Under the pieces are notes generated by a model. The model was not told where the DNA came from and did not search any database. It saw only the letters and a list, made by a program, of their open reading frames with translations. Of a stretch of 64,000 nt of DNA, positions 32,101 to 37,019 are shown piece by piece; within the stretch, counting starts at the first letter, position 1, and each line of letters starts with the position of its first letter. The stretch lies in contig JADDOH010002557.1 in NCBI GenBank assembly GCA_016648135.1, positions 1-64,000 of the forward strand, written 5' to 3'. The DNA is from Agrypnia vestita. Lineage: Eukaryota; Arthropoda; Insecta; Trichoptera; Phryganeidae. A program made the translations under genes and the position numbers.

Positions 32101-32137
32101 ATCTTTGGATACATCATCGCCTTTAACGTATACAAAG
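4017..32137 (+). CDS. Hydin: HYDIN-like axonemal central-pair protein, 21 internal exons (both ends missing)
   Basis: Joined exons: 4017-4222, 4891-5090, 6819-6856, 10268-10482, 13068-13316, 14165-14312, 15134-15308, 16102-16239, 17369-17492, 17831-17993, 18501-18727, 22415-22614, 22696-22944, 23880-24092, 27609-27888, 27995-28243, 28391-28718, 29130-29272, 30189-30352, 30459-30574, 31944-32137. All junctions are GT..AG and in phase, giving 4,019 nt or about 1,340 residues without a stop. The order fits HYDIN: the tail of the kinase-like segment (GFILDNLNSKF), a linker with DLENLLNSVDNWD, then repeated ASH/MSP-type beta domains. HYDIN builds the C2b projection of the ciliary central pair; in an insect it would serve sperm flagella and chordotonal cilia. 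Start and C-terminal half are absent. The exon model is my reading from splice signals and phase; HYDIN identity comes from recognised segment order. Confidence 0.85.
4330..4500 (+). repeat. Dispersed repeat, inverted copy at 32520-32690
   Basis: GACGGGAGATAAAGAGGGAA, followed by a block ending CACTTGGAGAGC and CGATATTGTTACATTTT, recurs in reverse complement at 32520-32690 with about 85% identity by eye. I do not recognise the family. Confidence 0.7.
4480..4735 (-). repeat. Fragment of the MITE-like family seen complete at 56379-56874
   Basis: Shares the internal words 'aaaaaatgccaattttgata', 'caagatagttcaacgtt' and 'cataactccataacaatt' with 34140-34575 and with the core of the 56379-56874 element. 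It is followed directly by the 'ggtcatggctacttgaacat' block that also appears at 34490. Confidence 0.6.
4891..5090 (+). CDS. Hydin: HYDIN exon 2 of window (kinase-like segment)
   Basis: Starts in phase 0 after TTTTTTTCAG and ends with 2 nt of a split Arg codon before GTAATT. Encodes LLIEALQNAFMNYPEGFILD and then KHVQLIVFHNSYADF. This matches the end of the nucleotide-kinase-like segment peculiar to HYDIN (pattern 'GxVxDxLxSxF...H...V'). Confidence 0.85.
5640..6110 (-). pseudogene. LINE C-terminal remnant, frameshifted
   Basis: The - strand reads CLEVEPLMTFTEKSQLRWLG, then YILRMPADALPKWIF, and in another frame SWRKQLEDCWEASLQLNWAD. 'LRW.G...RMP.D.LPK' is the classical RTE/Jockey-type LINE C-terminal signature. 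At least one frameshift, near 5800, separates the parts. Confidence 0.7.
6571..6635. repeat. Perfect 28-bp inverted repeat with 9-nt loop
   Basis: Left arm 6571-6598 (GTAGCACGATCCCTGTATTA..) and right arm 6608-6635 are exact reverse complements over 28 of 28 bases. Loop AACTTCTAA. No terminator or tRNA context explains it. Confidence 0.95.
6819..6856 (+). CDS. Hydin: HYDIN exon 3 of window (38-nt microexon)
   Basis: Acceptor TATTTTTCAG, donor GTAGAA. Encodes DPSAVDLPDSNE plus split codons at both ends (1 nt in, 1 nt out). The phases match exons 2 and 4 exactly, which is the main support for so short an exon. Confidence 0.75.
6903..8575 (+). repeat. Satellite array, 86-bp unit, about 19 copies
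   Basis: Each unit runs TATCTTGTAGCTGGTAACTA, CTATTTTGGGGGGTC, TTTTGCATTCAATTTTGAAT, AGAAAATATTCTTTATTTCA, CTTTGAAAGAA. Units at both ends of the array are nearly identical, while those at about 7290-8110 carry many small indels in homopolymers. The unit is homologous to the terminal repeat of the MITE-like family at 56379-56874 and 11581-13011 (CTTGTAGCTAG..TCTTT..TTCAATTTTGAATAGAAAA). Confidence 0.95.
8616..9438. mobile_element. piggyBac-like non-autonomous element, 823 bp
   Basis: Flanked by TTAA at 8612-8615 and 9439-9442. The ends share a GGGCCG motif when inverted: CCCCCCCTGGGCCGCG on the left, CTTGTTGAGGGCCGTA on the right. No transposase frame is present. It sits inside the MITE-like host element, whose sequence continues on both sides. 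The class is inferred from TTAA and the matching ends; the terminal repeat is weak. Confidence 0.55.
9854..9967. mobile_element. Small fold-back MITE
   Basis: GTTTGATCAG..AAGCATAGATTTTT on the left pairs with AAAAATCTATGCTT..CTGATCAAAC on the right, with imperfect spacing. Total about 110 bp. Family unknown. Confidence 0.65.
10268..10482 (+). CDS. Hydin: HYDIN exon 4 of window
   Basis: Acceptor TTTCTTTCCAG, donor GTTAGT. Encodes NPSLLLLDAKTKFYHYDKDL and ENLLNSVDNWD, then a Lys-rich segment KPPKKSSARKSK. The '..Y..dL..lL.sWd' pattern resembles the region after the kinase-like segment of HYDIN. Ends on a full codon. Confidence 0.8.
10512..10754 (-). other. Open frame of unknown origin
   Basis: An 80-residue frame with protein-like composition (RSFSGDSYDFRLSAPFDVC, LHRVLELSIPG) stays open upstream to about 10790. 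It is slightly GC-richer than its surroundings. I do not recognise the family. It may be a transposon-derived fragment, because no splice context ties it to HYDIN. Confidence 0.25.
11048..11400. mobile_element. 353-bp MITE with ~55-bp terminal inverted repeats
   Basis: Left end ATGTTTTTTTAGAAGTATAG and the reverse complement of the right end (ATGTATTTTTTAGAGGTATA) match for about 55 bp, through AGAAC..TAAAAT and ending AAATCGTG. The interior holds no convincing transposase. TIR style suggests a mariner-derived element; that is a guess. Confidence 0.8.
11581..13011 (+). mobile_element. Copy of the satellite-parent MITE-like family, split by a LINE fragment
   Basis: The left end ACAGGGCATCTTGTAGCTAG and the right end (inverted, containing CTACGAGACATCTTGTAT) match the termini of 56379-56874. 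The core word 'ttgatacaagtcaaa' (11935) is followed by LINE sequence from about 11980 to 12766. The core then resumes with 'tatatcaaagcgaatgaag'. Confidence 0.75.
11980..12766 (-). pseudogene. LINE 3' end inserted in the MITE-like element
   Basis: The - strand reads RKRGRQRKTWHDQIVEDG, then MRRCMNVDEARFVCQDRRVW, a typical RTE/Jockey C-terminus. It is followed by a tail in which 'atagtcggtcacagcataac' recurs at 34840. A + strand relative (CQDRRVWRSIL) lies at 40860-41065. The inward half of the insert (11980-12440) has no recognisable coding. Confidence 0.65.
13068..13316 (+). CDS. Hydin: HYDIN exon 5 of window
   Basis: Acceptor TTCGTTACAG, donor GTAAGC; exactly 83 codons, phase 0 at both ends. 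Encodes TSWIVNSTNDYAPD, NPEPVFTHNVLEKPLKYLLY and CPPFRICVLDRLP. Confidence 0.8.
13317..14164. other. HYDIN intron
   Basis: AT-rich sequence without coding signal. The block 13622-13670 ('ctttcagggtttacgttaat') recurs at 35378-35425, so a short dispersed repeat is present. Confidence 0.5.
14165..14312 (+). CDS. Hydin: HYDIN exon 6 of window
   Basis: Acceptor TATTTTCTAG, donor GTTAGA. Starts in phase 0 and leaves 1 nt. Cys-rich: TRMCLCNNKIPPDKFE, then SDARCLCGSSCPSIVGEADI. Confidence 0.75.
14313..15133. other. HYDIN intron with SINE and MITE pieces
   Basis: Bases 14690-14830 hold a fragment of the tRNA-derived SINE family also seen at 18935 and 22255 (GTGTTCAAA followed by 'agttagtcttatttttcatagca'). 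Bases 15003-15050 match the terminus of the MITE at 60731-60998 ('ttttgcagattcagcagt'). Confidence 0.55.
15134..15308 (+). CDS. Hydin: HYDIN exon 7 of window (ASH-type domain)
   Basis: Acceptor TGCTTTTACAG, donor GTACAT. Encodes HLILSSQFFMKYKCVFDPRE and TGVFTRKFLVTPLGC. The 'Y.C.F.P...G.F...F.v..lG' pattern is typical of an ASH/MSP beta domain. Confidence 0.85.
15309..16101. other. HYDIN intron
   Basis: AT-rich. Two related blocks occur at 15800-15860 and 15861-15930 ('cattattaagagtaccttta' in both), a local tandem duplication of about 70 bp. Bases 15470-15545 and 15545-15600 repeat 'tataaaagnaaaggcagcaa'. No gene is seen. Confidence 0.6.
16102..16239 (+). CDS. Hydin: HYDIN exon 8 of window
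   Basis: Acceptor TTTCTTTTAG, donor GTAAAC. Enters with 1 nt and leaves 2 nt. Encodes IDTNPSNVFCKVVSRSKS and STEEFNFGPILYAPDKEK. 'F.FGPi' is the recurrent start of an ASH domain. Confidence 0.85.
16435..16477 (+). ncRNA. Hammerhead-ribozyme-like motif in a Penelope-like repeat
   Basis: Core CTGATGA (16439-16445), stem II GGACCC/GGATCC (16447-16452 with 16460-16465, one C-A mismatch), GAAA (16466-16469), a minimal 2-bp stem III (AC/GT), the would-be cleavage triplet GTT ending at 16473, and stem I GGCC/GGCC (16435-16438 with 16474-16477). This is the open type I layout described for Penelope-like elements. One unusual T (16446) lies between the core A and stem II. A decayed relative is at 28952-28998. 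Confidence 0.6.
16437..16570 (+). mobile_element. Penelope-like or LINE-type dispersed repeat fragment
   Basis: The stretch from the hammerhead-like core through 'cacggcagaatatcccagaaaac' and 'gattctgaacggccgtgaaaac' recurs at 28952-29055, and its end recurs at 36840-36890 ('gattctgagtggccgtgaaa'). At least three copies lie in this window. The class is inferred from the ribozyme-like core. Confidence 0.6.
17104..17178 (+). repeat. Run of 75 A
   Basis: Uninterrupted A from 17104 to 17178. It could be the tail of a retroposed copy upstream (16970-17103 has no recognised identity) or an assembly artefact of a shorter run. Confidence 0.9.
17369..17492 (+). CDS. Hydin: HYDIN exon 9 of window (ASH-type domain)
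   Basis: Acceptor TATAATTCAAG, donor GTATGA. Encodes KTTAWFNITNISHLPLEVMM and SFQNVDNWYDVSPKHLSIL. 'f.itNiS.lplev...f' is a clear ASH strand pair. Phases fit exons 8 and 10. Confidence 0.85.
17493..17830. other. HYDIN intron
   Basis: AT-rich, nothing recognised besides the acceptor CCCATTTTCAG. Confidence 0.5.
17831..17993 (+). CDS. Hydin: HYDIN exon 10 of window
   Basis: Acceptor CCCATTTTCAG, donor GTGTTT. Encodes PGVTRSICVSVKSNSQDTMR, NTLICSVKNNPEIFKVTVV and MANFTSAPDSI. It continues the ASH domain of exon 9 without a gap and leaves 1 nt. Confidence 0.85.
17994..18500. other. HYDIN intron
   Basis: AT-rich, no feature recognised. Confidence 0.5.
18501..18727 (+). CDS. Hydin: HYDIN exon 11 of window (ASH-type domain)
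   Basis: Acceptor ATTTTTTTTTAG, donor GTAAGT. Encodes DFGKMLLYRQENQVVHLINS and CEVPLLWRLRNLEDFFG. This is close to the HYDIN pattern 'ldF..vlL.r.....v.l.N...lPv.W.l..le'. Ends on a full codon. Confidence 0.9.
18935..19030 (+). mobile_element. tRNA-derived SINE fragment
   Basis: 'tgtagtggtcaagacacttg' resembles a pol III A box, and 'catggttccgggagacc' sits where the B box would be. The inverted relative at 22255-22375 shares 'acgcttgcctagtgat' and the following block. The promoter boxes are degenerate. Confidence 0.6.
20371..22185. mobile_element. pogo/Tigger-like non-autonomous element, 1.8 kb
   Basis: Flanked by TA at 20369-20370 and 22186-22187. The left end is CAGTGAAACTCTCTTAATAC and the inverted right end is CAGTGAAACTCGCTTAATAA. 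CAGT termini with a TA target are the hallmark of pogo/Tigger elements. No open transposase remains inside. Confidence 0.8.
22255..22375 (-). mobile_element. tRNA-derived SINE fragment, inverted
   Basis: Reverse complement contains 'ggtcatgacgcttgcctagt' and the B-box-like GGTGGTTCAAGCCCC, followed by 'ttagtcttattttcatagca' shared with 14780-14810. Confidence 0.65.
22415..22614 (+). CDS. Hydin: HYDIN exon 12 of window (ASH-type domain)
   Basis: Acceptor TAAAATTCTAG, donor GTACTT. Encodes VFGLNSQTEPVLTTSILISA and VNYGNVMVGCSVLKNVAFTN, ending YNLVF and a split Arg. 'v.yG.v.vG....k...ftN.g' is a canonical ASH start. Confidence 0.9.
22696..22944 (+). CDS. Hydin: HYDIN exon 13 of window
   Basis: Acceptor TTTATTATAG, donor GTGAGT. 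Encodes LNNLEVSPSTGLLKPNDD, then VSISCVVKDDLTLKEHPLLN and VVAIFPIKVSIKSHYN. Completes the ASH domain begun in exon 12. Confidence 0.9.
22945..23879. other. HYDIN intron
   Basis: An open + strand frame at 23237-23488 (containing MSSDSFIVGPIPELDNMNF) looks protein-like. It has no usable splice borders that keep phase and is not needed between exons 13 and 14. It may be a transposon remnant. Nothing else is recognised. Confidence 0.4.
23880..24092 (+). CDS. Hydin: HYDIN exon 14 of window (ASH-type domain)
   Basis: Acceptor AATTTATTATAG, donor GTATGA. Encodes ILEPEGNVHFGSMVLGSKAS and KTFILTNIGYFDFTFDI, then a polar tail SRKSGAEGQEAQKYVE. This is a textbook ASH N-terminal half. Confidence 0.9.
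24340..24600 (-). pseudogene. LINE reverse transcriptase C-terminal remnant
   Basis: The - strand reads CVFPKLFNKLPDKIKNVMG followed by NIKKTLKKYNSEL and a stop. 'fNkLPd.Ik......fKk.Lk.yl' is the usual LINE C-terminus. On the + strand the same DNA looks like an exon (TAG then an open frame to 24592), which I reject. Confidence 0.6.
25704..25892 (+). pseudogene. mariner-type transposase C-terminal fragment
   Basis: Encodes FDLQEAVREGYAKTFFLKRI, SKLVDRWTKGIDRGDDYVEK and a stop. 'F..gI.KLV.RW.KCi...GDYVEK' is a common mariner C-terminus. The catalytic D,D,D region is gone. Confidence 0.75.
26003..27509 (+). mobile_element. piggyBac-like element, internally deleted (1.5 kb)
   Basis: TTAA at 25999-26002 and 27510-27513 flank it. 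The ends are CCCGATCAGTGCCACTGCCG and, inverted, CCTTTTAACTGCCAGCC. An internal stretch (about 26955-27107) encodes an acidic leader, DDEIVGQTAESDESDVEFDL followed by PEFFEPDKNENN, resembling the N-terminus of piggyBac transposases. It stops early and no catalytic domain follows. Confidence 0.7.
27609..27888 (+). CDS. Hydin: HYDIN exon 15 of window (ASH-type domain)
   Basis: Acceptor TTCTCATCGCAG, donor GTAAAA. Encodes LPFKKIVQVNPWHGQLKAQE, SCEEIIFKISDASVEKCQTR and GCVPDVNFFDKNFTFRDCM. It completes one ASH domain and opens the next. The split Ser codon joins exon 14 exactly. Confidence 0.9.
27995..28243 (+). CDS. Hydin: HYDIN exon 16 of window
   Basis: Acceptor CTTGTTGCTAG, donor GTATAG; exactly 83 codons. 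Encodes NSVNSINMYLFNNSSLPCHL and CKIKPNCMSFVTVSFKPLTI. Confidence 0.9.
28391..28718 (+). CDS. Hydin: HYDIN exon 17 of window (ASH-type domain)
   Basis: Acceptor TTTTATTGTAG, donor GTAATT. Encodes YTTHLIGQGVASQIMFLTSI, then LRPTFLNDANICEISFRNVS and CNVTVKLRED, followed by RPEKDSLERWNPE. Leaves 1 nt. Confidence 0.9.
28719..29129. other. HYDIN intron with a decayed Penelope-like repeat
   Basis: Bases 28952-29055 match the repeat at 16437-16570. The hammerhead-like core is present as CTGATGA plus a perfect GGATCC/GGATCC stem, but GAAA has become GATA. Confidence 0.6.
28952..29055 (+). mobile_element. Second copy of the Penelope-like repeat, ribozyme core decayed
   Basis: CTGATGA at 28956-28962, stem II arms 28964-28969 and 28977-28982 (both GGATCC), then GATAC instead of GAAAC. 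The downstream 'acacggcagaatatcccag' is shared with the 16.5-kb copy. Confidence 0.65.
29130..29272 (+). CDS. Hydin: HYDIN exon 18 of window
   Basis: Acceptor TTGATTTTTTAG, donor GTAATT. Encodes LKQNDASKIIIHYKPCNIGV and HCCEVVFEIANNPFDTYL, the C-terminal strands of an ASH domain ('i.Y.P...G.h...v.f.i'). Confidence 0.9.
29273..30188. other. HYDIN intron with an LTR-like repeat
   Basis: Bases 29410-29985 match, in inverted orientation, 51303-51745 plus 49690-49840. The remainder is AT-rich with nothing recognised. Confidence 0.6.
29410..29985 (+). mobile_element. LTR-like repeat (possible solo LTR) with a TATA box
   Basis: Begins TGTAACGAGATG, contains 'gagaacggcctat' and GATATAAATAC (about 29637), then 'gtttgttgttgtcgc', and ends near 'gactttgtacattgaatag'. 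The inverted relative at 49.7-51.7 kb keeps the same block order. No flanking coding domain identifies the family. Confidence 0.6.
30189..30352 (+). CDS. Hydin: HYDIN exon 19 of window
   Basis: Acceptor ATCTTTCCAG, donor GTAAGC. Encodes VTIVGKSYFNNINIADLGVE and a Ser/Lys-rich linker SPRKSRLSSSVSVASS. Confidence 0.8.
30459..30574 (+). CDS. Hydin: HYDIN exon 20 of window
   Basis: Acceptor TTTTAATTTTAG, donor GTGAGT. Encodes KRRARVLSKCISESSSSSK and DDVIITYSMNI. Low-complexity linker; phase fits both neighbours. Confidence 0.75.
30575..31943. other. HYDIN intron
   Basis: AT-rich. Bases 30895-30990 repeat 3835-3935. No other feature is recognised. Confidence 0.5.
31944..32137 (+). CDS. Hydin: HYDIN exon 21 of window (last one visible)
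   Basis: Acceptor CATATTTCCTTAG, donor GTAAGT. Encodes WEIDSVIQRNIQIVNHSPTE, MYRFEFEPSDCVYFSPSLGH and KDVIISLDTS. A good donor closes it in phase 0, but no following exon is found before the ERK gene. Confidence 0.9.
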
Positions 32138-32818
32138 GTAAGTTGATATTTAACACAATTTTAAGTGTTGCCATTTTATGTTGCCATTTAAGTATTATGT
32201 ATCTCATTTTATTTATGAATTTGTATTTCCTTATGATTGTTTCAAATTTTTATAGTCCAATCGTCCATATGTATTTTATTTTATTGTCATTGAATTGAAG
32301 TTTTTTGTGAAATGAAAAAAAAAATCTGATACCTTTTAAACGTGTTCCACACTACCGCTGCCCAGTCATTTTTTGATTTTTATGCAAATAGTAAGCTACT
32401 GATGAGTTTTCAATGTATTCTAATTTTGTGTGATATCCTTCCGTTGGTCTAAGAAGGATCTTTTTGTCAGGAAGTCTGGGATCCTCAGTGAAAGTCCATA
32501 ATGTTCTTCAAGGTTTATTTGTCCTGTAAAAAATACAACAATATCGTGACAAGGTACAATTAACAAGTTATAATTAGCTCTCCAAGTGCGTGCTGGCTTT
32601 CTCAATGGCGCGTGCCCGCACGGCACGTCCCTCTTAATCCCATTTTCCCTCTCCATCTCCCGTCTCTTTCATACACCCAGAAGTCCAAGCTGCGTATAAT
32701 AACTTGTTAATGAGAAAAAAATCAACAGAGGTCTCTAGCAGAAACCATCGAAATATATGAAAGGTTCTTTATTCGAACATATTATATATATCTATAGATA
32801 TATATATATATATATATA
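32138..32818. other. Spacer after the last HYDIN exon
   Basis: Holds the inverted partner (32520-32690) of the repeat at 4330-4500 and an AT microsatellite next to the mariner. No exon is recognised. Confidence 0.55.
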
Positions 32819-34097
32819 GGTCCTTACATATGAAATTGGCGTTTTGCCGTACTGGCAAATTTGATCTCAAATATCTTCTCTTTGGTTAGGAATTCCAAAT
32901 CCAAATTTATACAGCTATTTACTCATGTATTTGTGTTTTGAAAATTATAATTCATTTGTTTTTTCCTCAATTGTTTTTTTCTTTGCGTCACTCAGTTTAC
33001 AAAATGAAAAACTTGAAATATCGCGTTATTTACGAGTACGAGTTCCACCGTGGCACCAGTGCTGCAGAAACGGCTCGAAGGATTAATGATGTGTATGGCG
33101 ACGGTGCCGCAAAAGAAAACACAGTGCGTTTTTGGTTCCAACGTTTTCGTTCTGGAAATTTCGACCTGCAGAACAAGCCCCGTGGACGGCCGGAGACCAA
33201 AGTTGATAATGAAGAATTGAAGGCTATTGTGGAAGCGGATCCATCGCAAACCACATCCGAGTTAGCTGCAGGCTGCGGTGTTAGTGATAAAAATGTTTTA
33301 ATCCACTTGAAGCAAATTGGTAAGGTGAAAAAGCTTGAAAGGTGGGTACCTCACGAATTGAGTGAAGCAAATCAACAAACGCGCGTTGACTGCTGCGTTG
33401 CATTACTCAATCGGCACAATAATGAAGGGATTTTAAATCGAATCATTACCTGTGATGAAAAGTGGATCCTGTACAATAATCGGAAGCGCTCATCGCAATG
33501 GCTGAACCCTGCCGAACCAGCCAAACCATGCCCCAAGCAAAAATTGACTCCAAAAAAGTTACTTGTGAGCGTTTGGTGGACTAGTGCTGGTGTCGTTCAC
33601 TACAGCTTTCTTAAATCTGGCCAGACGATTACGGCAGATGTCTATTGTCAGCAACTGCAAACCATGATGGAAAAGCTAGCTGCTAAACAACCGAGGCTGG
33701 TTAATAGCTCTAGGCCACTGCTGCTTCATGATAACGCTAGACCACACACTGCACAACAGACGGCTACAAAATTAGAGGAGCTTCAATTGGAATGTCTAAG
33801 ACATCCACCGTACTCTCCGGACCTTGCCCCAACAGATTACCATTTTTTTCGAAATTTGGATAACTTCTTGCAAAGGAAAAAATTCAACTCCGATGGGGCA
33901 GTCCAAACCGCCTTCAAAGATTTTATTGATTCCCGTCCGAATGGTTTTTTTAGTAAAGGGATCGATGAACTACCTATGAGATGGCAAAAGTGCATAGATA
34001 GCAATGGTTCATACTTTGATTAAATAAATATATTATAATAAAAAAAATCGGCTTTATGTTCCTCCCATACTAAACGTCAATTTCATATGTAAGGACC
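32819..34097 (+). mobile_element. Intact mariner element (cecropia-like), 1,279 bp
   Basis: TA duplications at 32817-32818 and 34098-34099. The inverted termini begin GGTCCTTACATATGAAATTG on both sides and match for about 26 bp with one difference (ggcg versus gacg). It encloses one uninterrupted transposase gene. The insertion lies in an AT microsatellite. Confidence 0.93.
33004..34023 (+). CDS. mariner transposase, 339 aa, apparently intact
   Basis: ATG at 33004 opens MKNLKYRVIYEYEF. The N-terminal paired HTH region contains TVRFWFQRFRSGNFDLQNK and GRPETKVD; the linker reads WVPHELSE. The catalytic triad is DD34D: TCDEKWILYNN, LLLHDNARPHTA and YSPDLAPTDYHFF, with 34 residues between the second and third Asp. 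It ends CIDSNGSYFD. The protein resembles Hsmar1/SETMAR over its length, which points to the cecropia subfamily. Length is normal (mariners are about 345 aa) and no frame lesion is seen. It may be active or very recent. It moves DNA by cut and paste into TA. An upstream TTG at 32938 would extend the frame but lies outside normal mariner homology. Confidence 0.93.
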   Translation: MKNLKYRVIYEYEFHRGTSAAETARRINDVYGDGAAKENTVRFWFQRFRSGNFDLQNKPRGRPETKVDNEELKAIVEADPSQTTSELAAGCGVSDKNVLIHLKQIGKVKKLERWVPHELSEANQQTRVDCCVALLNRHNNEGILNRIITCDEKWILYNNRKRSSQWLNPAEPAKPCPKQKLTPKKLLVSVWWTSAGVVHYSFLKSGQTITADVYCQQLQTMMEKLAAKQPRLVNSSRPLLLHDNARPHTAQQTATKLEELQLECLRHPPYSPDLAPTDYHFFRNLDNFLQRKKFNSDGAVQTAFKDFIDSRPNGFFSKGIDELPMRWQKCIDSNGSYFD

Positions 34098-34139
34098 TAA
34101 TATATACATATATATATATATAATATAATATAACCTAAT

Positions 34140-34575
34140 TAATGTCAATAGTTATGGAGATATGCAGTATCAAAGTTTGCATTTTTTTTCAATATTTCTG
34201 ACTTATTTTTTGCAAAAGGTTGAACTATCATTACAGTAACTTATATCGATTATAAAAAAAAATTTGCTTTAATACAACTTAAATAAAATCATAAAAACCT
34301 TGTAAAAAAAGACACTTTTGAATTTTTTGCTAGGTTTTTGTCATTTTATTCGACTTGTATTAAAGGGAATAAACTTTTTATAATCAACATAAGTTAATGT
34401 AATGATAGTTCAACTTTTTGCAAAAAATAATTCAGAAATATTGAAAAAAATGCAAACTTTGATACTGCATATCTCCATAACTATTAGGTCATGGTTGCTT
34501 GAACATTTTAGACTCATAACATAGGCAGGAATCTACCAGCTAAGTTTATACTGCTAGCTCTGGTACACCCTGTAT
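34140..34575 (+). repeat. Fragment of the satellite-parent MITE-like family
   Basis: Shares 'gtttgcattttttttcaat', 'cagaaatattgaaaaaaatg' and 'atctccataactatt' with 56379-56874 and 4480-4735. It ends 'gctctggtacaccctgtata', the usual 'acagggtg' style terminus in reverse. Confidence 0.6.
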
Positions 34576-34639
34576 ATAATTAAACATATTTTTCAAATGT
34601 TTAATGTATTTTCAATATGAAACAAACAAATGAAATGAA

Positions 34640-34738
34640 GAGAAATACACAAATATCAAATAATAAAACTGAAAAATTAAATGCTGGAACCTGGATTCGA
34701 ACCACGGACCTTTGTCTTACGCGGACAGCGTGTTACCA
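34640..34738 (-). mobile_element. tRNA-derived SINE, copy with head truncated
   Basis: Near-identical to 42020-42115: B box in reverse as 'ggattcgaaccacgg', then 'cctttgtcttacgcggacag'. The tRNA 5' part is replaced after 34738 by unrelated sequence. Confidence 0.75.
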
Positions 34739-34799
34739 AAGGTACATGCGCAAACATCCCCCCACTACGCCGAAAAATTTCAAGATGTTTGCCGGCTAA

Positions 34800-34875
34800 T
34801 GTATATGCGTATATATATTTTTTTAAATATAGATAATAGTCGGTCACAGCATAACCTAAGTTTATACCCTCTGCA
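34800..34875 (-). repeat. LINE 3' tail repeat
   Basis: 'atagtcggtcacagcataac' and 'ctaagtttataccc' match 12525-12565, the terminus of the LINE fragment at 11980-12766. Confidence 0.7.
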
Positions 34876-36839
34876 TGCCACTGTATATATATATTGTGTT
34901 GTATTGTATACTGTTTGGAAGGCAGGCACTATGTTCGATGTTTCATGTTTTACACTTATCATCTCGTTAAAATACACTAAATATTTCATTCTTTCCATTT
35001 GAATATTGATTTAATTCTTCTAATATTGAAAAAATAGGCATATTGAGATTGAAAATTCATTTTTTTAAAAACACGACACAAAAACAAGCCGATGGCGATG
35101 TAGGTATGACTAATTACTATTTGAAAATGTCGCCGAGCGGGAAGAGAAAGTGTGCCTTCTCGCTCTTTTGCATGAATTTATGCAAAAAAAGGGAAACAAT
35201 AATACTTTGGTGACCTTGAATTACGTTTCACATTGTTCTCGAAGTGACAGGTGTTCTTGGGATGACAATGATTGTAATTGTTTACTTTTTATTTTTTTAG
35301 AATTAAAAATTACGTTTGTTAAAAAAAATTAAAAATTAGTGAAATTGATTTATTATCCGATTCTAAAGAAAGTACTTTCAGGGTTTGCGTTAATAACGTG
35401 ACATGTTTTATATATATTGTGACGTAGCAACCTTTGTTCGTCACACCTCTTCGCGAAACCTCTGAAGAAATGAATTTATCGATCCCCGCACCAACGATCT
35501 GCACAAAAAATTGATTTCTAACCGCGTAGGTACCGCAAGCACTCTATGGAACAGAATAATGTCTTTGGTCTACTGCAGATAGTTTCACAGCGGTCGCGAA
35601 CGGCGGGGACGAGATTACAAAATGGCGCATTCGGAATCTGACACTTCAGCATGCAAGATGTGAACTTTTTCTGTGAACCCTCGTGTTAATAGAGGGTTTT
35701 TCCACGGGAGCGCTTCGCGCCATGGCCAGGTGACGCAGCATGGAGTGAAAGGTGGATCCATTGCAACGCCTGGGGGGCAGCTGCAGAGGTGATGTTCCGG
35801 TAATCATCTGCATCGGCCGCCCAAAGCCTCGGGGTGGGGTTGTTCTCTGGACCCTTAAGGGAGCAATCCTCCTCAGATGCGAGGCCAGCAAAATAAAGAC
35901 CACGACTTGCCTGGTATTCAAATTCTCTCTAATAATCAATTTCACATCACGCCTGGAGCGAGCTGCGTGTTATCTGACTCCGTAAATACAAGAACATGTG
36001 CATCAGGTCGAGCGGTTTTAGAAAAAAGGAACATTGCTAAGCACGTGCGGAAGCGGTGTTTGTGCCAGACTATTGTAGCTTCATTGTTTTAAATGTGATA
36101 TAGAAATTTTGTCCAGATGTTCATTAATTTGCAGAATGTAAATACCACGCACCGACACCTGCGCTGCGTCACCGCCAGTAGTATAAAAGTATTTAGTTCC
36201 ACTGTCTTTTCCCTCTTTCGCCTGATGTCGAGGCGTGGTAAATTAAATCTTCACCTCAATTTGTTGTAAAGAAAAGGGTTTCAATGTGCAAAATTCCCAA
36301 AAACACTTCATAAAAAAAATTGTCACCTTCTGTGGCATTATTAATTTCTGTTTAAAATTCATTTGAATAAATTCCCCTTCATCTAAATAATGTTTCGTTG
36401 TATTACCCTAGTCATTGAACTGTTGCAACTTAAAATAAGTTAAAGTGAGAGACAGCTGAAGTGCAGCGTACACGACACCGGAAGTACCCTGAGTTTAAAT
36501 TGTGGAAGTAAGGTGAGTCCGATTCTTCTCCGACTGAGCGAAGCTGGTGTCGACGAGGAGTTTCGTTGGAGGCAACAGAACTTCACTCGTAATAGATAAT
36601 ATAATATATATAATATATATATATAGATATATATATAATATATATATATATTATATTATTAATCGTACTTTAGTTTATTTATTCATTAACACATTATGAG
36701 ATCAATTGTATTGAAATACTTGAGTTATAGAAACTATATAAATTTGAGCCATAGTGGGCAAATAATAAGAATAAATGATTCGGTGGGACTTTTTATTATT
36801 ATTAATTATATTTAATTATTATTATAATTAATTACCCCA

Positions 36840-36890
36840 GAAGACACAAACCAGAAGATTCTGAGTGGCCGTGAAAACCTAAGAACATTC
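36840..36890 (+). repeat. Fragment of the Penelope-like repeat family
   Basis: 'cagaagattctgagtggccg' and 'tgaaaacctaagaacattct' match 16535-16570. Confidence 0.6.
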
Positions 36891-37019
36891 TTTAATTTTG
36901 TGTTATTTGATTGTCATTTCTATTTAAACCTTTTCTATTTATTAATATTACTATAATATAATTCTTATCAAAAAAAAGCTTGTTTGGCTAATCTGACCAA
37001 CTATTTTATTTTATATATA

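Larger units (their letters stand above)
34098..37019. other. Repeat-rich spacer without recognised host exon
   Basis: Contains a fragment of the satellite-parent MITE-like family (34140-34575), an inverted SINE (34640-34738), a LINE tail repeat (34800-34875), a GC-richer block (35430-36600, possibly LTR-element derived), an AT microsatellite (36598-36656) and a piece of the Penelope-like repeat (36840-36890). Confidence 0.5.

Noticed and set aside
35430..36600. GC-richer block as an LTR retrotransposon or missing HYDIN or ERK exons
   Set aside because: I found no long terminal repeats, no primer-binding site that I trust, and no frame resembling either gene; left as unassigned.
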